From contig CAZAXY010000079.1 in the NCBI GenBank assembly GCA_964489125.1, positions 1-17,608 on the forward strand: a stretch of DNA of 17,608 nt, given 5' to 3'. The notes under the pieces were generated by a model. It worked only from the letters and a program-made list of their open reading frames with translations, was not told the DNA's origin and did no database searches. Positions 16,153 to 17,608 of the stretch are shown piece after piece (the first letter of the stretch is position 1; every line of letters starts with the position of its first letter). The DNA is from GYS-P2D sp964489125. GTDB lineage: Bacteria; Bacteroidota; Bacteroidia; Chitinophagales; Saprospiraceae. Made by a program: the position numbers and the translations under genes.

Positions 16153-17004
16153 ATGGAATTTAGTAGTTGGTTAGATGAGCGATTCGTACATGATGTAAGT
16201 GCTCGGAACAAGTCGGTTGAACAAGCATGTTTCAGCTATTTTGACAAGCAAGATGCCATCAATATTATGGATGTCGGATCTGGTACGGGCTCTACTTTTT
16301 TAGCCCTTTACGCCAGAATAGAAAACGACCAGAACTGGACATTCTTAGAGCAAGATGCTAAGCTCATCGACCATAGTGTAAAGCGGATTTGCAAAGAGCT
16401 CGCTGTCGAGGGTTTTCAGATTGAGACTTTAGATAACAAGACGACCTTTAGTACGGATAGCAGAACCATTACCCTTACTACACTTAATGACTCCCTACTC
16501 AATATTGATACCTATCTAAGGGATCTGAGCATCGACTTGGTAACCGCCTCGGCAATATTTGATTTATTCTCGATAGATCAGTATGCCAAGTTTGATCAGA
16601 TCGTACGCGGGCATAATTGCGCAATACTGTCCGTATTGAATTACACGGGGATGTCATTTAATCCTGTTTTGGAAGGTGACGATACGTGCATCGAGCTATA
16701 CCATGGTCATATGTTACGCTCACAACACTTCGGCATCGGGATGGGCCCCAACTGCCATCGAGATATCAAGAAATACTACTCAGATAACGGGGCAAACTAC
16801 ACTGAAGGCAACAGTATATGGCACTTAGATCCTCAAGCGCAAGCCATGCACGGATTCATCCTCGAGTACATGGAAATCGCTATTAATGAGATGCCTGGAC
16901 GACCAGAATACTTCAATGATTGGCTGAAGAATAGGCGTCAGGAATCAGGCGATAACAGGCTATTGATCCAGGTAGACCATTTTGATTACTTCGTAGCGCC
17001 GTAG
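16153..17004 (+). CDS. SAM-dependent methyltransferase-like protein
   Basis: Residues 37-52 (INIMDVGSGTGSTFLA) form the glycine-rich SAM loop of a class I methyltransferase; FLEQD (64-68) places an acidic residue for the ribose. LVTASAIFDLFS (about 138-149) is a strand-4-like segment seen in a subgroup of these proteins that I associate with PTPS-linked clusters; that link is from memory. The C-terminal half (160-283) is diverged, with ILSVLNYTG and HGHMLRSQHFGIGMGPN as visible segments. Role and acceptor are unknown, and it could have lost catalysis. The stop codon falls inside an 8-bp tandem repeat (GTAGCGCC twice, 16993-17008). Confidence 0.75.
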   Translation: MEFSSWLDERFVHDVSARNKSVEQACFSYFDKQDAINIMDVGSGTGSTFLALYARIENDQNWTFLEQDAKLIDHSVKRICKELAVEGFQIETLDNKTTFSTDSRTITLTTLNDSLLNIDTYLRDLSIDLVTASAIFDLFSIDQYAKFDQIVRGHNCAILSVLNYTGMSFNPVLEGDDTCIELYHGHMLRSQHFGIGMGPNCHRDIKKYYSDNGANYTEGNSIWHLDPQAQAMHGFILEYMEIAINEMPGRPEYFNDWLKNRRQESGDNRLLIQVDHFDYFVAP

Positions 17005-17051
17005 CGCCAGATTTCGCAAAGTTATTGAGCGATTTCATACCTTTCTGATGA

Positions 17052-17564
17052 ATGAGTAATAACATAACACTTCAGCCACTAGGTGTATCAGATATTCCTC
17101 GCCTTGCCGAGATCGCTAATGATAAACGTATCGCAGATAAATTGCGAGATTACTTTCCACATCCATATAGTCAATCAGATGCTGAGGGATATATCTCATT
17201 CGTCTCAGAGCAAGAGCCTATCTTAAACCTCGGTATATTCGAAGGCGACGTATTAGTAGGGGTTTGTGGCGGCAATGCCCTGATAGATGTACATCGCTAT
17301 ACTGCAGAGATCGGCTATTGGCTCGGCGTCGACGCCTGGGGTCGAGGTATTGCCAGTAAAGCCTTGGCATTATTAGTGGCGCACTACTTCGAGCATACTT
17401 CATTTGTTAGGTTGCAAGCGCATGTGTACTCTAATAATCCTGCATCTGAAAAAGTTCTGATCAAAAATGGATTCATCAAAGAGGGTATCAGCAGAAAGTA
17501 CGTATATAAGAATGGGGAGTTCTTAGATGCTCCTCTCTATGCACTTCTGAAAGTCGCTGAATAA
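17052..17564 (+). CDS. GNAT-family acetyltransferase (RimJ/RimL-like)
   Basis: The 170-residue protein has the GNAT fold. VLVGVCGGNALID (67-79) and AEIGYWLG (85-92) form the central strands, the acetyl-CoA pyrophosphate loop is WGRGIASKA (96-104), and the late motif VYSNNPASEKVLIKNGF (125-141) is the usual N-terminal-acetyltransferase-like segment. It would acetylate an amine on a protein, amino sugar or small molecule. It follows the methyltransferase-like gene by 47 bp, more than the gaps within the cluster, so membership of the same transcript is less certain. The last 44 bp of the window hold no gene I can support. Confidence 0.87.
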   Translation: MSNNITLQPLGVSDIPRLAEIANDKRIADKLRDYFPHPYSQSDAEGYISFVSEQEPILNLGIFEGDVLVGVCGGNALIDVHRYTAEIGYWLGVDAWGRGIASKALALLVAHYFEHTSFVRLQAHVYSNNPASEKVLIKNGFIKEGISRKYVYKNGEFLDAPLYALLKVAE

Positions 17565-17608
17565 ATCCAGCTATACCACTATAAGGGGTGGGATGCTTCT
17601 CATACATC

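Larger units (their letters stand above)
7252..17004 (+). other. Candidate biosynthetic cluster (RibA, RibD reductase, MDR, PTPS-like, with membrane and tailoring enzymes)
   Basis: Eleven genes run in one direction. Several adjacent starts and stops overlap by 4-13 bp, and the remaining gaps are under 30 bp, which suggests one transcript with translational coupling. The first four encode small-molecule enzymes that begin with GTP. The next three encode a membrane phosphotransferase/sulfatase-fold protein, a CDP-alcohol phosphotransferase and a glycosyltransferase. The last four encode a sulfotransferase and three methyltransferase-type proteins. The GNAT gene that follows after 47 bp may also belong. 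The gene mix is unlike riboflavin, folate or queuosine operons. The boundaries are inferred from spacing only. Confidence 0.6.

Overview
The window most likely comes from a Bacteroidota genome, possibly a marine Saprospiria-like lineage. This rests on the moderate GC content, weak or absent Shine-Dalgarno sites, a GH20 lipoprotein of Bacteroidota style, and a TAnnTTTG-like promoter element. No rRNA or other taxonomic marker is present, so the assignment is inference.

Region 1 (1-2885, minus strand) is an operon-like set for a periplasmic molybdenum hydroxylase. It holds a small [2Fe-2S] subunit, a Tat-exported Mo-binding subunit of the isoquinoline 1-oxidoreductase beta type, and the 5' end of a Tat-signal, HisC-like PLP aminotransferase that runs off the left edge. 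Region 2 (2886-7040) holds two secreted-protein genes, which are divergent from each other. One is a beta-helix-like surface protein on the minus strand with an IPTL-CTERM sorting tail. The other is a lipoprotein GH20 beta-N-acetylhexosaminidase on the plus strand.

Region 3 (7252-17564, plus strand) is the main interest. Twelve co-directional genes lie with overlaps or very short gaps. The core is a GTP cyclohydrolase II, a RibD-type reductase domain with an unfamiliar N-terminal part, a BchC-like dehydrogenase without zinc cysteines, and a small 6-pyruvoyl-tetrahydropterin-synthase-fold protein that has lost the usual catalytic residues. These are followed by a membrane LTA-synthase-like phosphotransferase/sulfatase, a CDP-alcohol phosphatidyltransferase, a GT4 glycosyltransferase, a sulfotransferase, a SAM methyltransferase, an FkbM methyltransferase, another SAM-dependent methyltransferase-like protein and a GNAT acetyltransferase.

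This does not look like a riboflavin operon: no RibB, RibE, RibH or RibD deaminase is present. It also does not look like queuosine or ordinary capsule genes. The simplest reading is a dedicated pathway. RibA opens GTP to a diaminopyrimidine ribose phosphate, the RibD-like and dehydrogenase proteins reduce or oxidise the product, and the PTPS-like protein acts on it. The remaining enzymes would attach it to sugar, phosphodiester, methyl and sulfate groups, possibly at the membrane. The product cannot be read from the sequence.
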